The notes beneath the pieces were generated by a model. It ran no database searches, was not told the DNA's origin, and saw only the letters and a list, made by a program, of their open reading frames with translations. The translations under genes were made by a program, and so were the position numbers. From Solimicrobium sp040544425 (lineage in GTDB: Bacteria > Pseudomonadota > Gammaproteobacteria > Burkholderiales > Burkholderiaceae_D), in assembly GCA_040544425.1 (NCBI GenBank), contig JBEONO010000013.1, positions 1 through 64,000 on the forward strand: a DNA stretch of 64,000 nt. The letters run 5' to 3'. Shown here piece by piece: positions 43,128 through 52,075 of this stretch (position 1 is the first letter of the stretch; each line of letters opens with the position of its first letter).

Positions 43128-44168
43128 ATGAACGCACACCGACTGTTTAACACTGACTTTCCAATCATCCAGGCACCGATGGCGGGCGTTCAGGGCAGTG
43201 CCATGGCGATAGCCGTCTCGAACGCCGGTGGACTGGGTTCGCTGCCCTGTGCACTGCTAAGTCCGGAAGCAATCCGCGCTGAACTTTCGGCCATTCGCGC
43301 CGCTACCGACAAGCCTTACAACGTCAATTTTTTTTGTCATGCCATGCCAGCCCCTGATGAGCTCCAGGAAAAAATCTGGCGTGCGGCACTGGCAAAATAT
43401 TACAAAGAATGGCAAATCGAAACAGAGAAACCGAAATCTTCAGGGGGACGTAATCCCTTCACCCTTGAAACGGCTGAACTGCTCGCCGATTTCAAGCCTC
43501 CGGTGCTGAGTTTTCACTTCGGCCTGCCCAGCGCAGATTTGGTCGCCATGGTGAAAGGCTGGGGATCAACAATCATCTCCTCCGCAACGACCGTTGAAGA
43601 AGCGGTCTGGCTCGAAGCCAATGGTGCTGATGTCATCATCGCGCAGGGCCTGGAAGCAGGCGGGCACCGGGGACACTTTTTGAGTCACGATCTGACGGTT
43701 CAAAGCGGAACCTTTGCACTGCTGCCGTAGATCGTTGCAAAGGTAAACGTTCCGGTCATCGCTGCAGGCGGTATCGCAGGCGCGGTTGAAGTCAGGGCGG
43801 CGATGCAGCTTGGCGCGTCGGCAGTGCAGGTTGGCACGTCTTATCTGTTATGTGATGAGGCGCTGACTGGTCCGGTTTATCGAGCCGCGCTGAAGAGCGA
43901 CAGGGCGCACCATACCGCGCTCACCAATCTGTTCACCGGCAGACCGGCCAGAGGCATTGTGAATCGCATTATGAGCGAGCTTGGTCCAATCAGCGATGCT
44001 GCACCAACCTTCCCCTATGCGACCGCTGCCCTTGGGCCATTGCGGGCCAGGGCGGAAAGTGCCGGGGACGACAGCTTTACCTCGATGTGGAGCGGACAAA
44101 ATGCAAGCGGTTGTAAAGAAATCTCAGCCGCTGATCTGACACGACTGTTGATTGCAGGACTGGTCTAG
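43128..44168 (+). pseudogene. Nitronate monooxygenase broken by one in-frame stop
   Basis: Two frames in the same register, 43128-43730 and onward to TAG 44166-44168, make one gene interrupted only by TAG at 43728-43730. The join reads FALLP-stop-IVAKVNVPVIAAGGIAG. The family has Gln there, so CAG to TAG is the likely change. The N-terminal FMN-barrel opening (FPIIQAPMAGVQGS), GADVIIAQGLEAGGHRG and the GAVQVGT-like phosphate site are all present. An intact protein of about 346 residues would oxidise alkyl nitronates using FMN. Readthrough, suppression or sequencing error are alternatives. Confidence 0.85.
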
Positions 44169-44332
44169 GAGCCTGCGCGGCAGAAGCGAGTCGGCTGCAA
44201 TGGGTGGAGAAAAGTCCCACTTTCGTCCCGTTTTTCCGGCTGTAGCTGGGCTACAGTCCTCAAAATCGGAACAAAATTGGGCTCTTTTCCCACCCATTTC
44301 GCTTCGACTCCTTCTGCCGCGCAGGCTCCTAG
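44165..44332. mobile_element. 168-bp MITE-like palindromic element
   Basis: 22-bp perfect terminal inverted repeats (CTAGGAGCCTGCGCGGCAGA plus AG) at 44165-44186 and 44311-44332, with imperfect pairing continuing about 30 bases further in. No coding capacity. The left CTAG supplies the TAG stop of the preceding gene. It has the form of a non-autonomous element or large dispersed palindrome. No transposase is nearby. Confidence 0.7.
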
Positions 44333-44410
44333 GGTAGCGCAATACCGTGGTTCGACCTTCTTCGGCAATCTTGTGCAATGGCTGTTAAAGCACTGGCGGC
44401 ACCTGACGGG

Positions 44411-44474
44411 CGTGTCAAACAGCTGCCATTGAGCCGGACTGATTTGAACTGGTCGTAAATGGGTGTGGCTGGAA
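44411..44474 (+). pseudogene. Duplicated 3' scrap of the molybdenum hydroxylase large subunit gene
   Basis: 64 bases match 42997-43060 without gaps at about 90% identity, covering the last 15 codons (VKQLPLSRTDL-like), the TAA stop and 16 bases beyond. It is all that is left of a second copy or the mark of a rearrangement. Confidence 0.8.
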
Positions 44475-44501
44475 GCGGGGTTGCGTGACGATGATCTTTG
44501 C

Positions 44502-45029
44502 TCAGGCAATCAACGCTGCCAGTTTATTTGCGAAACCTTGCCTGATTTTGATTTGCTTTGCACTTCTCGCTAAATTGATCTGCTGAGTCGCTTTCGCCAC
44601 CTCCAAAATACCCGGAGTTAGCTGGTAAGAACCGCGTGATAACAGCCAGTTCAGTACTTCAGATAAATGGTAGATCGCCGAGGTTCCTGAATGCACTGGC
44701 ATTGGAAAATTGCTGTGGTTGATTGAAAGCTTGCGGATGTTTTGACGAGTCACTTGCATCAGATCTGCGACATCAGTGAGGCCAACCAAATCAGGCCCGG
44801 CTTCTATCAGTGTTGCAGTGGGAACGGCGCGCTTCACATCAGCCATAGCGCTTAACAACGCAACCTCTGCGCTCTTTGCTTCACGGTTAAAGTCCAACGC
44901 GATTCGACCTGGAACACCAATCCCGATCAGCGCATCTGTACATCCAGATTCTCCAAGACGCTCAACAATCGCTTCCTGGTCTGTATCATCGCTATCAAGC
45001 TTGTACATTAATTTAAATTGAAATTCCAT
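44502..45029 (-). CDS. Putative antitoxin with helix-turn-helix, partner of the HicA-like toxin
   Basis: 175 residues from ATG 45029 (GAGG upstream), 1 base after the toxin stop. The longer frame to 45068 is rejected because it overlaps toxin codons. The N-terminal part, EFQFKLMYKLDSDDTDQEAIVERL, is a ferredoxin-like alpha/beta unit. The middle, LVGLTDVADLMQVTRQNIRKL, is an AlpA/MerR-like helix-turn-helix that would bind DNA. The C-terminus is helical and basic. I infer an antitoxin-repressor role from position; the exact family is not recognised. The palindrome at 45332-45351 is its likely operator. Confidence 0.6.
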   Translation of the reverse strand: MEFQFKLMYKLDSDDTDQEAIVERLGESGCTDALIGIGVPGRIALDFNREAKSAEVALLSAMADVKRAVPTATLIEAGPDLVGLTDVADLMQVTRQNIRKLSINHSNFPMPVHSGTSAIYHLSEVLNWLLSRGSYQLTPGILEVAKATQQINLARSAKQIKIRQGFANKLAALIA

Positions 45030-45030
45030 A

Positions 45031-45303
45031 TCAGTCCTCATCGGTCTTGTGATTTCTTTGATCTTCATGCGTTGTGCAGTTGTCGACTACACGGTAAATC
45101 TGTTTCGAGAAATTGCCTGGATTTTTCGGAGTGCTCCAGATCGAAGTGATGCAATACACGCCACAGCGGCATTCTTAGTCTTTATAAGGACAATAGATTC
45201 GTCCCCACGCATGGCTTCCACCAACTTCTACTCGCCAACCATTCTCTTCCGCGTATTTCAATGCTGCTTCTACTTCTTTCTTTGGATGTGTTGCCCGCAC
45301 CAT
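45031..45303 (-). pseudogene. HicA-like toxin with an internal stop codon
   Basis: From ATG 45303 the frame reads HPKKEVEAALKYAEENGW, then VEVGGSHAWGRIYCPYKD. A TAA follows at codon 43 (45175-45177). The same frame continues with ECRCG, TSIWSTPKNPGNFSKQ and VVDCTTHED to TGA 45031-45033. Lys is the likely original residue at the stop (one base change). GW...GGSHAW resembles the HicA catalytic GSH region, which cleaves mRNA. The intact protein would have about 90 residues. It is too broken to appear as one open frame, but both halves are protein-like. Confidence 0.65.
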
Positions 45304-45312
45304 TTTTGTCTC

Positions 45313-45351
45313 ATCGTAAAGTTTTCTGAATTGGTTGTCAAGCGACAACCA
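45313..45351 (-). promoter_or_regulatory. Promoter and palindromic operator of the HicA-like pair
   Basis: On the minus strand, -35 TTGACA (45341-45336), 17-base spacer, -10 TACGAT (45318-45313), then only 9 bases to the ATG, so the message would be nearly leaderless. TGGTTGTC-N4-GACAACCA (45332-45351) is a palindrome over the -35, fit for repression by the pair. Confidence 0.6.
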
Positions 45352-45434
45352 GATATGCGTTAATGTGCATGGTTAAAAATGCTTTAATTTTACAATAGGG
45401 GGAGTCAGTCTACGTAACCTCTTGGTCATATTTT

Positions 45435-45616
45435 TCAGCCTATGATTGGCCTGGCAGCTGGCCCAATTTCAGCAAGATTGCTGGCTGCTCCAGGCCAGAC
45501 CGTATTGCCCGCATCAGTAATGGCAAGGCCGATTTTACGCAGTGAGTCAAGCTTTGGTGAGTCGTGGGCGTGAGGGATGAATTTTCTTACGGTATCAACA
45601 CTTCCAGCGTCTAATT
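45435..45616 (-). other. Short protein-like remnant downstream of the HPP gene
   Basis: A minus-strand frame without a start reads VDTVRKFIPHAHDSPKLDS, then KIGLAITDAGNTVWPGAA, and ends at TGA 45437-45435. It may be the tail of a lost gene. No family recognised. The region 45352-45434 shows nothing. Confidence 0.25.
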
Positions 45617-46771
45617 TTAAATTTGGGAAAAACGATCCCGATACAAACCGGCGATCAAATCCGAATTGGTAACGATGCCGACCAGACGCCGTTCATGATT
45701 GATCACCGGAATATGCCGATGTCGGTTCGCCGAAATTAAACCAAACAGTTCCGAGATTGGCATGGCATCGCCAACGGTGAGCACGGCTTTGGTCATGATC
45801 TGCCCGACCACTTCCGGTTTTTCGGAATGGGACCGGCCAACTTTCTGCAAAAAGCTGCGCAGTTTGTTTTCATATCCATGGAAAGAATCCAGGTCGGCGT
45901 GTTCGATGAAATTGACCAGCGTCAGGATGCCGATCACGCGGCGTGCCGGATCAATCACCGGCAGGGCTTTGATGTGATGCTGATGCAGCATCGCCCAGGC
46001 CTGCGGCAGTTCGGTACCGAACTCAACCGAGACCACTTCTTTCGACATGATGTCGGCGCAGGTGATTTCACCGAAGCGGCGCCGATAGGCCTGCATTTCG
46101 GTCTGACGCAATAAGGATTCCAGATCATCGCGACTGACATCGAGTACCTGATTGTAGTTGGCCAGCACATAGTCCAGATCTGCGGAGCTGAATCCAAGCC
46201 GGTCTCCGGGCTGCTGGTCCGCCGTCTTGCTGTGGTCGATCACAATATGCGGATACGGATGGCGGGTCAGATTGTTGAACAGCAGCGCAACACCGAGCAG
46301 CAGCAGCGAGTTGATGGCGATCGGTGCCCATAAAAATTGATAGCCCAGTGCATGAATCAGCGGGCCACCCAAGACTGCGGTCAGCGCTACCGCGCCACTG
46401 GGCGGATGCAGGCAGCGCAGGGCCAGCATGGCGCCGATTGAGGTGGCTACCGCCAGTGCTGCGGCCCAGATCGGGTCGCTGATCCAGAGCGCGCAGGTTA
46501 CACCAAGTGTTGCTGAAACCAGATTGCCACCGATTATCGACCAGGGCTGCGCCAGGGGACTGGAAGGCAGAGCGAACAGCAAGACCGCGGAAGCACCCAT
46601 TGGCGCGATTAACAAGGGCAGGGAGGCATCGGCACCTACTGCCCAGCGCGTAACCAGGCCGGTCAATAAAATTCCCAGCAAGGCACCGCAGCAGGCGCGC
46701 AGCCGTTCCAGCTGACTGACCGGATTGGGTCGCGGTATAAATCCAAACAGCCAACTCTGAATTGAATTCAA
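45617..46771 (-). CDS. HPP-family membrane protein with two CBS domains
   Basis: 384 residues, probable TTG start at 46771. The N-terminal half has about five membrane helices with the HPP signature region (LRCLHPPSGAVALTAVLGG). The C-terminal half has a CBS pair (about 245-380: CADIMSKEVVSVEFGTELPQAW and QIMTKAVLTVGDAMPISELF), which usually binds adenine nucleotides. Plant and cyanobacterial HPP proteins transport nitrite. The role here is not known. It starts 3 bases after the DsbA-like gene stop, so the two form an operon. Confidence 0.85.
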   Translation of the reverse strand: MNSIQSWLFGFIPRPNPVSQLERLRACCGALLGILLTGLVTRWAVGADASLPLLIAPMGASAVLLFALPSSPLAQPWSIIGGNLVSATLGVTCALWISDPIWAAALAVATSIGAMLALRCLHPPSGAVALTAVLGGPLIHALGYQFLWAPIAINSLLLLGVALLFNNLTRHPYPHIVIDHSKTADQQPGDRLGFSSADLDYVLANYNQVLDVSRDDLESLLRQTEMQAYRRRFGEITCADIMSKEVVSVEFGTELPQAWAMLHQHHIKALPVIDPARRVIGILTLVNFIEHADLDSFHGYENKLRSFLQKVGRSHSEKPEVVGQIMTKAVLTVGDAMPISELFGLISANRHRHIPVINHERRLVGIVTNSDLIAGLYRDRFSQI

Positions 46772-46774
46772 TGC

Positions 46775-47413
46775 TCAGCCTTCTTCGGCGATCCGGCGCA
46801 ATGCCTGCTCAAACACCTCAGGCATCTGGCCGCCGGAAATCAGATGTTTTTCATTGATGATGAAGGCGGGTACCGAGTTGATACCGGCCTGCTGCCAGTA
46901 CTGTTCAGCGGCGCGCACTTGATCGCCATAAATGTCGCTGTTCACTACCTCACGCGCCGCTTTTTCATCGAGGCCAGCTTTGACCGCCAGTGCCACCAGC
47001 ACTTCCGGATCCGCGGTATTGAGGCCTGCGCCGTGATATGCCTCCAGCAAGGCGTGCTTGAGTTTGCGCTGCGCATCCGGCGCGGTCTGCAGACCGGCCC
47101 AGTGCAACAGGCGGTGCGCGTGAAAGGTATTCCATACCCGATTGGCGGAACCAAACTGAAAGCCGACATCGGCACCGCGCTGATGCAGATTTTGCCGATT
47201 CACAGCGAGCTGTTCTTTACTCATGCCGTATTTCTTGAGCAGATATTCACTGCTGTCAACTCCGGCGAAATCCATGGTCGGATTTAACTCGAATGGCTGA
47301 AAATGCAATTGCACCGGAATCTCGCCGCCAATATTTTCCAGCGCGCGTTCCAGCGAATTCAGGCCGACTGCGCACCATGGGCAGGCCACGTCGGAGACGA
47401 TATCGATACGCAT
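46775..47413 (-). CDS. DsbA/FrnE-family thioredoxin-fold oxidoreductase
   Basis: 212 residues. The redox motif A-C11-P-W-C14 sits right after the first strand (MRIDIVSDV), with the large helical insertion of FrnE/2-hydroxychromene-isomerase-like DsbA proteins and the cis-Pro in SVPAFIINEKHLISGGQ. No signal peptide, so it is cytoplasmic, as usual for FrnE. It probably acts in disulfide chemistry or stress tolerance. It is next downstream of the selenocysteine tRNA gene. Confidence 0.87.
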   Translation of the reverse strand: MRIDIVSDVACPWCAVGLNSLERALENIGGEIPVQLHFQPFELNPTMDFAGVDSSEYLLKKYGMSKEQLAVNRQNLHQRGADVGFQFGSANRVWNTFHAHRLLHWAGLQTAPDAQRKLKHALLEAYHGAGLNTADPEVLVALAVKAGLDEKAAREVVNSDIYGDQVRAAEQYWQQAGINSVPAFIINEKHLISGGQMPEVFEQALRRIAEEG

Positions 47414-47471
47414 AGTAGTCCTTTAATTAATAGTTACGCTTGAGCGCTGGTCGCGCAGTGTAATTGAAAAC

Positions 47472-47567
47472 TGGCGGAAGACAGTAAGAGTCGAACTTAC
47501 GAGGGAATGATTGACATCCCCTGACGGGTTTGAAGCCCGCCCGTACCACCGGATACGTGTGCCTTCC
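47472..47567 (-). tRNA. selC: tRNA-Sec (anticodon UCA)
   Basis: 96 bases on the minus strand, starting GGAAGGCACACG and ending TGTCTTCCGCCA with encoded CCA. The anticodon loop CTTCAAA presents TCA between GGG and CCC. The 8-bp acceptor stem, long extra arm and GTTCGA T loop are those of selenocysteine tRNA. It lies 4 bases after the selB stop. It decodes the UGA in fdnG at 56117-56119. Confidence 0.93.
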
Positions 47568-47571
47568 ATTT

Positions 47572-49506
47572 TTATTGCAGATCCTCGCTCTGCCAGCGGC
47601 TGTCGCTGCGCAGCACGTGCACGTCACGCAGGCGCCGAGTATAGCCGACGCGATCGAAGAATTCCAGAAATTGAATCGCCCGCTTGCGGCCCATTCCAGT
47701 GGCATCGCGGAACGCCGCTGCGCTCAACTGGCGCTGGCCATTGTTTGGCAGCGGCGCGCTGGCAATCGATTCAATCAACTGGGCCAGCTCGGCGATGCGT
47801 TGAGGGTGGCAGTACAGGTCGCGCACAATCAGATAGGCCTTGCCGCGCAGCGCCAGCTTGCGCATCAACTCGCGCACGGATTCTTCGCTGCGCTGATGTT
47901 CGCGCGCCAGATCGCGTACCCATGGCGGATCAAACTGCGCGGTGTGCAGGGAGGCCAGCACTGCGGCGGCAAGAGTCTGCTCTTCGGGGAGCAACTCAAC
48001 GCTATGCTCAGGCAGTCGCAACCATGGTCCTTGTGCAATGATCGAGGCGGCCTCTGTGTGAGTGTCGATCAGACTGCGCCACAAGGCGTCATTGATTTCC
48101 GGCGCGACCATGCGTTTCAATCGCGCATTCTGGGGGCCGATTTCATTCGGAAATTTTTCATGAAAATCCCGTAATGTGTCGATCAGCCGTACGCCGAGTT
48201 CATCGAAGGTGGTTTTTCTGATGATGATCGCATCATCACCACGCAAGGGAATTTCCAGCATGTCCGCACCAGGCCGCAATTGGTCCGGAGCCAGTTGTGT
48301 CAACCTGGTCAGCATGGAACGGTGCATGCCAAACGGACTTTGCGCAATCAATACGTCAGGTGCAGCACCATCCAGATATTCGCTGAGCGCATCGAGCCAT
48401 GCCCGGCGCTCTGCAGTGCGACGTTTTCTTGGCGGGCCGAACGGATCGAGCACGCGTCCTCCGCCTATCGTGTGCGATGCCTGCGCATTGCGCAGCACAA
48501 AGCGGTCACCCGGAACGGCATGCACCGGCTGCCCGAACACCAGTTGCGCGCGGGTGTTCTGTCCGGGAGCGATGGTCTCGCCATCGAGCATCAACACATG
48601 CGCCACACGATGCGCTGCGCCGAGATGCACATGCACCGGCGACCACGGCTTCAAGGTCAGTCCGGCATTGCCGAGCAACTGTAAATCGACATCAATGCGC
48701 TCCGAACAGTCGGCCATGGCCTCTGCCACCGCCCAGTCGCCCCGCGCAACCTGATCTTTTTCAATCCCTGCCACATTCATCGACAGGCGCTGACCGGCAT
48801 AACCGATCTCAACCGGCCGGTTCTGCGCGTGGATACTGCGCACCCTGAGCGTCACTCCGGATGGGGCAAGCGTCAAGGTGTCGCCGATCTTGACCGATCC
48901 GGCCGAGGCGGTACCGGCAATGAATAATCCTTTACCGCTCAGATTGAAAACGCGGTCAATCGCCAGACGAAATAGCTGGCGATATTCTCTTTGGGTTTGC
49001 GACTGCGCCACAGTCATTAAATGAGCTTTGAGTTCCTGCACGCCGGGGTCCAGCTCGATATGAGCCAGCGTGGTAAAAATTTGCGCGCCCGCCAGCGCTG
49101 TTGTCGCCAGCAGATTCTGTATCTCGGCTTTCACCGCAGCGATGCGCGCCGCTTCAACCCGGTCAGTCTTGGTCAGCGCCACCACGCCGCGCCGTATGCC
49201 AAGCAGTTCGAGGATGGTCAGATGCTCGCGGGTTTGTGGCATGACACCATCATCGGCCGCAATCACCAGCAGCGCATAATCGATGCCGCTGGCGCCGGCT
49301 GCCATGGTGTGGATCAGTTTTTCGTGACCGGGCACGTCGATCAGTCCCAGCATCTCGCCATTCGGCAGGGGCGTGTAGGCATAGCCGAGTTCAATCGAGA
49401 TGCCGCGCTCTTTTTCTTCTTTCAGGCGGTCGGTATCGACGCCGGTCAGCGCGCGGCTGAGGGTGGTCTTGCCGTGGTCGATGTGGCCGGCCGTGCCGAT
49501 AATCAT
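47572..49506 (-). CDS. selB: Selenocysteine-specific elongation factor SelB
   Basis: 644 residues. GTPase motifs are GTAGHIDHGKTTL at the start, DVPGHE and TKTD. EF-Tu-like domains II and III follow, then the four winged helices of the C-terminal region (about 400-644) that grip the SECIS hairpin. It delivers Sec-tRNA to the ribosome at UGA. Its start overlaps the selA stop (ATGA), and the tRNA-Sec gene follows at once, so selA-selB-selC form one transcription unit. Confidence 0.95.
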   Translation of the reverse strand: MIIGTAGHIDHGKTTLSRALTGVDTDRLKEEKERGISIELGYAYTPLPNGEMLGLIDVPGHEKLIHTMAAGASGIDYALLVIAADDGVMPQTREHLTILELLGIRRGVVALTKTDRVEAARIAAVKAEIQNLLATTALAGAQIFTTLAHIELDPGVQELKAHLMTVAQSQTQREYRQLFRLAIDRVFNLSGKGLFIAGTASAGSVKIGDTLTLAPSGVTLRVRSIHAQNRPVEIGYAGQRLSMNVAGIEKDQVARGDWAVAEAMADCSERIDVDLQLLGNAGLTLKPWSPVHVHLGAAHRVAHVLMLDGETIAPGQNTRAQLVFGQPVHAVPGDRFVLRNAQASHTIGGGRVLDPFGPPRKRRTAERRAWLDALSEYLDGAAPDVLIAQSPFGMHRSMLTRLTQLAPDQLRPGADMLEIPLRGDDAIIIRKTTFDELGVRLIDTLRDFHEKFPNEIGPQNARLKRMVAPEINDALWRSLIDTHTEAASIIAQGPWLRLPEHSVELLPEEQTLAAAVLASLHTAQFDPPWVRDLAREHQRSEESVRELMRKLALRGKAYLIVRDLYCHPQRIAELAQLIESIASAPLPNNGQRQLSAAAFRDATGMGRKRAIQFLEFFDRVGYTRRLRDVHVLRSDSRWQSEDLQ

Positions 49507-50933
49507 GGTTTCAATAGACTGAGTTGCGAGATGAACTGCTGCTGATCACCGTCCAGGCAACGCAGATCCAGACAAAACGCGTCGTTGCTGATGCGTCCCA
49601 ATACCGGGCGCGGCAGGGCGCGGAATGCCTGTTCCAGTCGGCCCAGCGGATTGCTTTGTTTGTGGACAGGATTGGCGCGGATCATCAAGCCGAAACTGGG
49701 TAACTGGTCGACCGGCAAGGCCCCGCTGCCGACCTGGCTCATCATCTCTGCGCCCGCCACCAGATAAGCCTCACCCAGCGCCTGTTGCAGCACGGGTGCG
49801 AGTGTTTCGGCCTGCTGCTGCATCTCTGCTCTTGGCCGGGTCAGCAGCCGGAAGGTGGTCAGGCGCTGTGGCAGCAGTTCCGGGGAACGATACAGGGCCA
49901 GCACCGGTTCCAGTGCTGCCAGAATCAGTTTGCTGACGCGCAGTGCCCGTTTCAGGGGATTGCGTTTGATCTGGGCAATCAGGTCGGCGCGGCCGACAAT
50001 GATCCCGGCCTGCGGACCACCCAATAATTTGTCGGCACTGAAGGTCACCAGATCGGCACCGGCATTGATGGCGTCGCGCACGGTTGGCTCGCGCACCATG
50101 CCGAACTGTGTCAGATCGACCAGCGTGCCGCTGCCCAGATCGACGGCGGTCGGGATCTGGCGTTCGCGTCCCAGTGCAACAATTTCTTCCAGCTCGACGC
50201 TCTTGGTGAAGCCGCTAATCACGTAATTACTGCAATGGACCTTCATCAGCAAGGCCGTATCGGCATTGATGGCATTGCTGTAGTCGGCAAGGTGGGTGCG
50301 GTTGGTTGCGCCGGTTTCGCGCAGGCGGGCACCGGCGCGTTGCATGATGTCGGGAATTCTGAATGAGCCGCCGATTTCAACCAGCTCACCGCGCGAGACG
50401 ATGACTTCCTTGCCCATCGCGATGGTGTTTAACAGCAGCAGCACTGCCGCAGCATTGTTGTTGACCACGGTGGCGGCCTCGGCACCGGTCAGTTCGCAAA
50501 TCAGCTCTTCGACCAGATCATCACGATCGCCGCGACCGCCTTTGCCCAGATCGAATTCCAGATTCACCGGCGCCGTCATTGCTGCAATGACTGACTGCAC
50601 CGCGCAGTCCGGCAGCAGGGCGCGTCCCAGATTGGTGTGCAGGACGGTTCCGGTCAGATTGAAAATTTGTTTGAGATGGGGACGATCCTGTTCCTCAATG
50701 CGCCGTGCCACCATATTGATTAGCTCGGGGATGGCCGGGATGGCAGCAAGACTGAGTACATTTTTGTCCAGCGCGGTCTTGCGCAAATCACTGAGCAGCG
50801 ACTGCACGGCCTGCACGATGCGGCTGCGCCCATATTGTTCGATCAGCGGCGCGGCTTCCAGCAATACCTTGTCTACCGACGGCAAATGCACCGCACGTTT
50901 GATCGCTGGTATGTCAGGAAGCGCCGGGTTCAT
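49503..50933 (-). CDS. selA: L-seryl-tRNA(Sec) selenium transferase SelA
   Basis: 476 residues. The PLP-binding Lys is K302 in TFSADKLLGGPQAGI. Other family marks are FNLTGTVLHTNLGRALL and the substrate segment EFDLGKGGRGDRD. It converts Ser-tRNA(Sec) to Sec-tRNA(Sec) using selenophosphate; the selenophosphate synthase gene selD is not in this window. The start overlaps the fdhE stop by 4 bases. Confidence 0.95.
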   Translation of the reverse strand: MNPALPDIPAIKRAVHLPSVDKVLLEAAPLIEQYGRSRIVQAVQSLLSDLRKTALDKNVLSLAAIPAIPELINMVARRIEEQDRPHLKQIFNLTGTVLHTNLGRALLPDCAVQSVIAAMTAPVNLEFDLGKGGRGDRDDLVEELICELTGAEAATVVNNNAAAVLLLLNTIAMGKEVIVSRGELVEIGGSFRIPDIMQRAGARLRETGATNRTHLADYSNAINADTALLMKVHCSNYVISGFTKSVELEEIVALGRERQIPTAVDLGSGTLVDLTQFGMVREPTVRDAINAGADLVTFSADKLLGGPQAGIIVGRADLIAQIKRNPLKRALRVSKLILAALEPVLALYRSPELLPQRLTTFRLLTRPRAEMQQQAETLAPVLQQALGEAYLVAGAEMMSQVGSGALPVDQLPSFGLMIRANPVHKQSNPLGRLEQAFRALPRPVLGRISNDAFCLDLRCLDGDQQQFISQLSLLKP

Positions 50934-51928
50934 GCTGTTTCACCAAACCATAAAAACGGATTGATACTGCCGCGCGTATAACCTGCTTCGCTGACCAGTA
51001 TGTCCAGCGTCAGGCTGGCGAGGTCATCGGCAAACGGTTCTGCATCGTAGTCATGTTCCTGGTTGAAGATTTTTGTGTAGTGGTGACAGTCATCGCAGGT
51101 TTCAGCGCGGGCATATTTGCGTGGGTCGTTGGCCTTGTTGTCGCTCACGGCAGTCGTTTGATTTTCATCGACGTGGTCCAGGCCCTGATAGGCAATCTTG
51201 CCGTTCTGCTCGCAACTGGCGCATTTGACGCGCACCATATGCCACTGGCTGGCACACAGCCCGCAAGTCAGATAGCGGTAGCCCTGCGACTGTCCGCCGA
51301 TGCGAATCACGCTGGCGACCGGATGCGAGCCGCATACCGGACACAGGGTGAACGTTTCGAGTATCGGTACCTGCTGTTGATTCAGCTGACTGGCGCGGCA
51401 GGTCCAGACTATCTGCAATGCGGCGGCAATGAATGGTGCCTGGGCCGGATTGACTTCATCCTGACGCTGGGCAAGAACAGCATCGGCCTGCGCTTCCAGC
51501 TCATCTTCATTCATGGCCCGCAGGCCGGTAAAAACCGCGGTCAATTCGGCGCGCTGGCCGTTATCCAGTTTGTCGATCAGCGTGCGCAGCACTTCGCGCC
51601 AGATCGCTGGGCGTGTTGGTTGTGCTGCCAGCGGCGGCATCATGTGTGCGAGTGTCAGATCGAGCGACTTTTGGTCGGGCATGGCCAGATCAGCTGCGCT
51701 CAACGTTTTGGCGATCTCGGCCTGTGCCAGAACAACATCACGCATCAAGGTCAGGTAGCCGCTTAAGGCGGGATTGACCGGAATGCCGGTGACCTTGCCT
51801 TGCGCCAGATGCAGCAGGCGTGCGGCGCGCTGCGTAAAAACTGTATCGGATGCCGGTAGCAGCAGGCGCGGCAGCGCGGTGTGGTCCAGTGACTCGATTT
51901 CGCCACGTTCAATAATTCGTTGTACCAA
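50930..51928 (-). CDS. fdhE: Formate dehydrogenase accessory protein FdhE
   Basis: About 332 residues if started at TTG 51928 (VQRIIERGEIESLDHTALPR); the frame is open to TTG 51964, and no ATG is available near. Four Cys pairs of the rubredoxin-like metal sites are present (CPVCGSH, CGLCASQW, CASCEQ, CDDC), as in E. coli FdhE (309 residues). FdhE helps mature the exported formate dehydrogenase in the cytoplasm. It heads the fdhE-selA-selB-selC unit, separated from fdnI by a hairpin. Confidence 0.88.
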   Translation of the reverse strand: MVQRIIERGEIESLDHTALPRLLLPASDTVFTQRAARLLHLAQGKVTGIPVNPALSGYLTLMRDVVLAQAEIAKTLSAADLAMPDQKSLDLTLAHMMPPLAAQPTRPAIWREVLRTLIDKLDNGQRAELTAVFTGLRAMNEDELEAQADAVLAQRQDEVNPAQAPFIAAALQIVWTCRASQLNQQQVPILETFTLCPVCGSHPVASVIRIGGQSQGYRYLTCGLCASQWHMVRVKCASCEQNGKIAYQGLDHVDENQTTAVSDNKANDPRKYARAETCDDCHHYTKIFNQEHDYDAEPFADDLASLTLDILVSEAGYTRGSINPFLWFGETA

Positions 51929-52031
51929 GATGATTCCAGTAAGTGTAGCGATGCAGGGCGTCAATGCCTGGGGGGACTTTATTTTAGTCTAGTTTAAAAA
52001 CGACGGTCTGCAGGTGGTTTTAGCTTTGATC

Positions 52032-52064
52032 AAATAATCCGGCAATTTTTCTGCCGGATTATTT
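52032..52064 (-). terminator. Hairpin terminator after fdnGHI
   Basis: AAATAATCCGGCA (52032-52044), loop ATTTTTC, TGCCGGATTATTT (52052-52064): a 13-bp perfect stem right after the fdnI stop on the minus strand. AT-rich flanks could act as terminator tracts. It would separate fdnGHI from fdhE or lower downstream expression. Confidence 0.65.
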
Positions 52065-52075
52065 ATTTGGCATGT

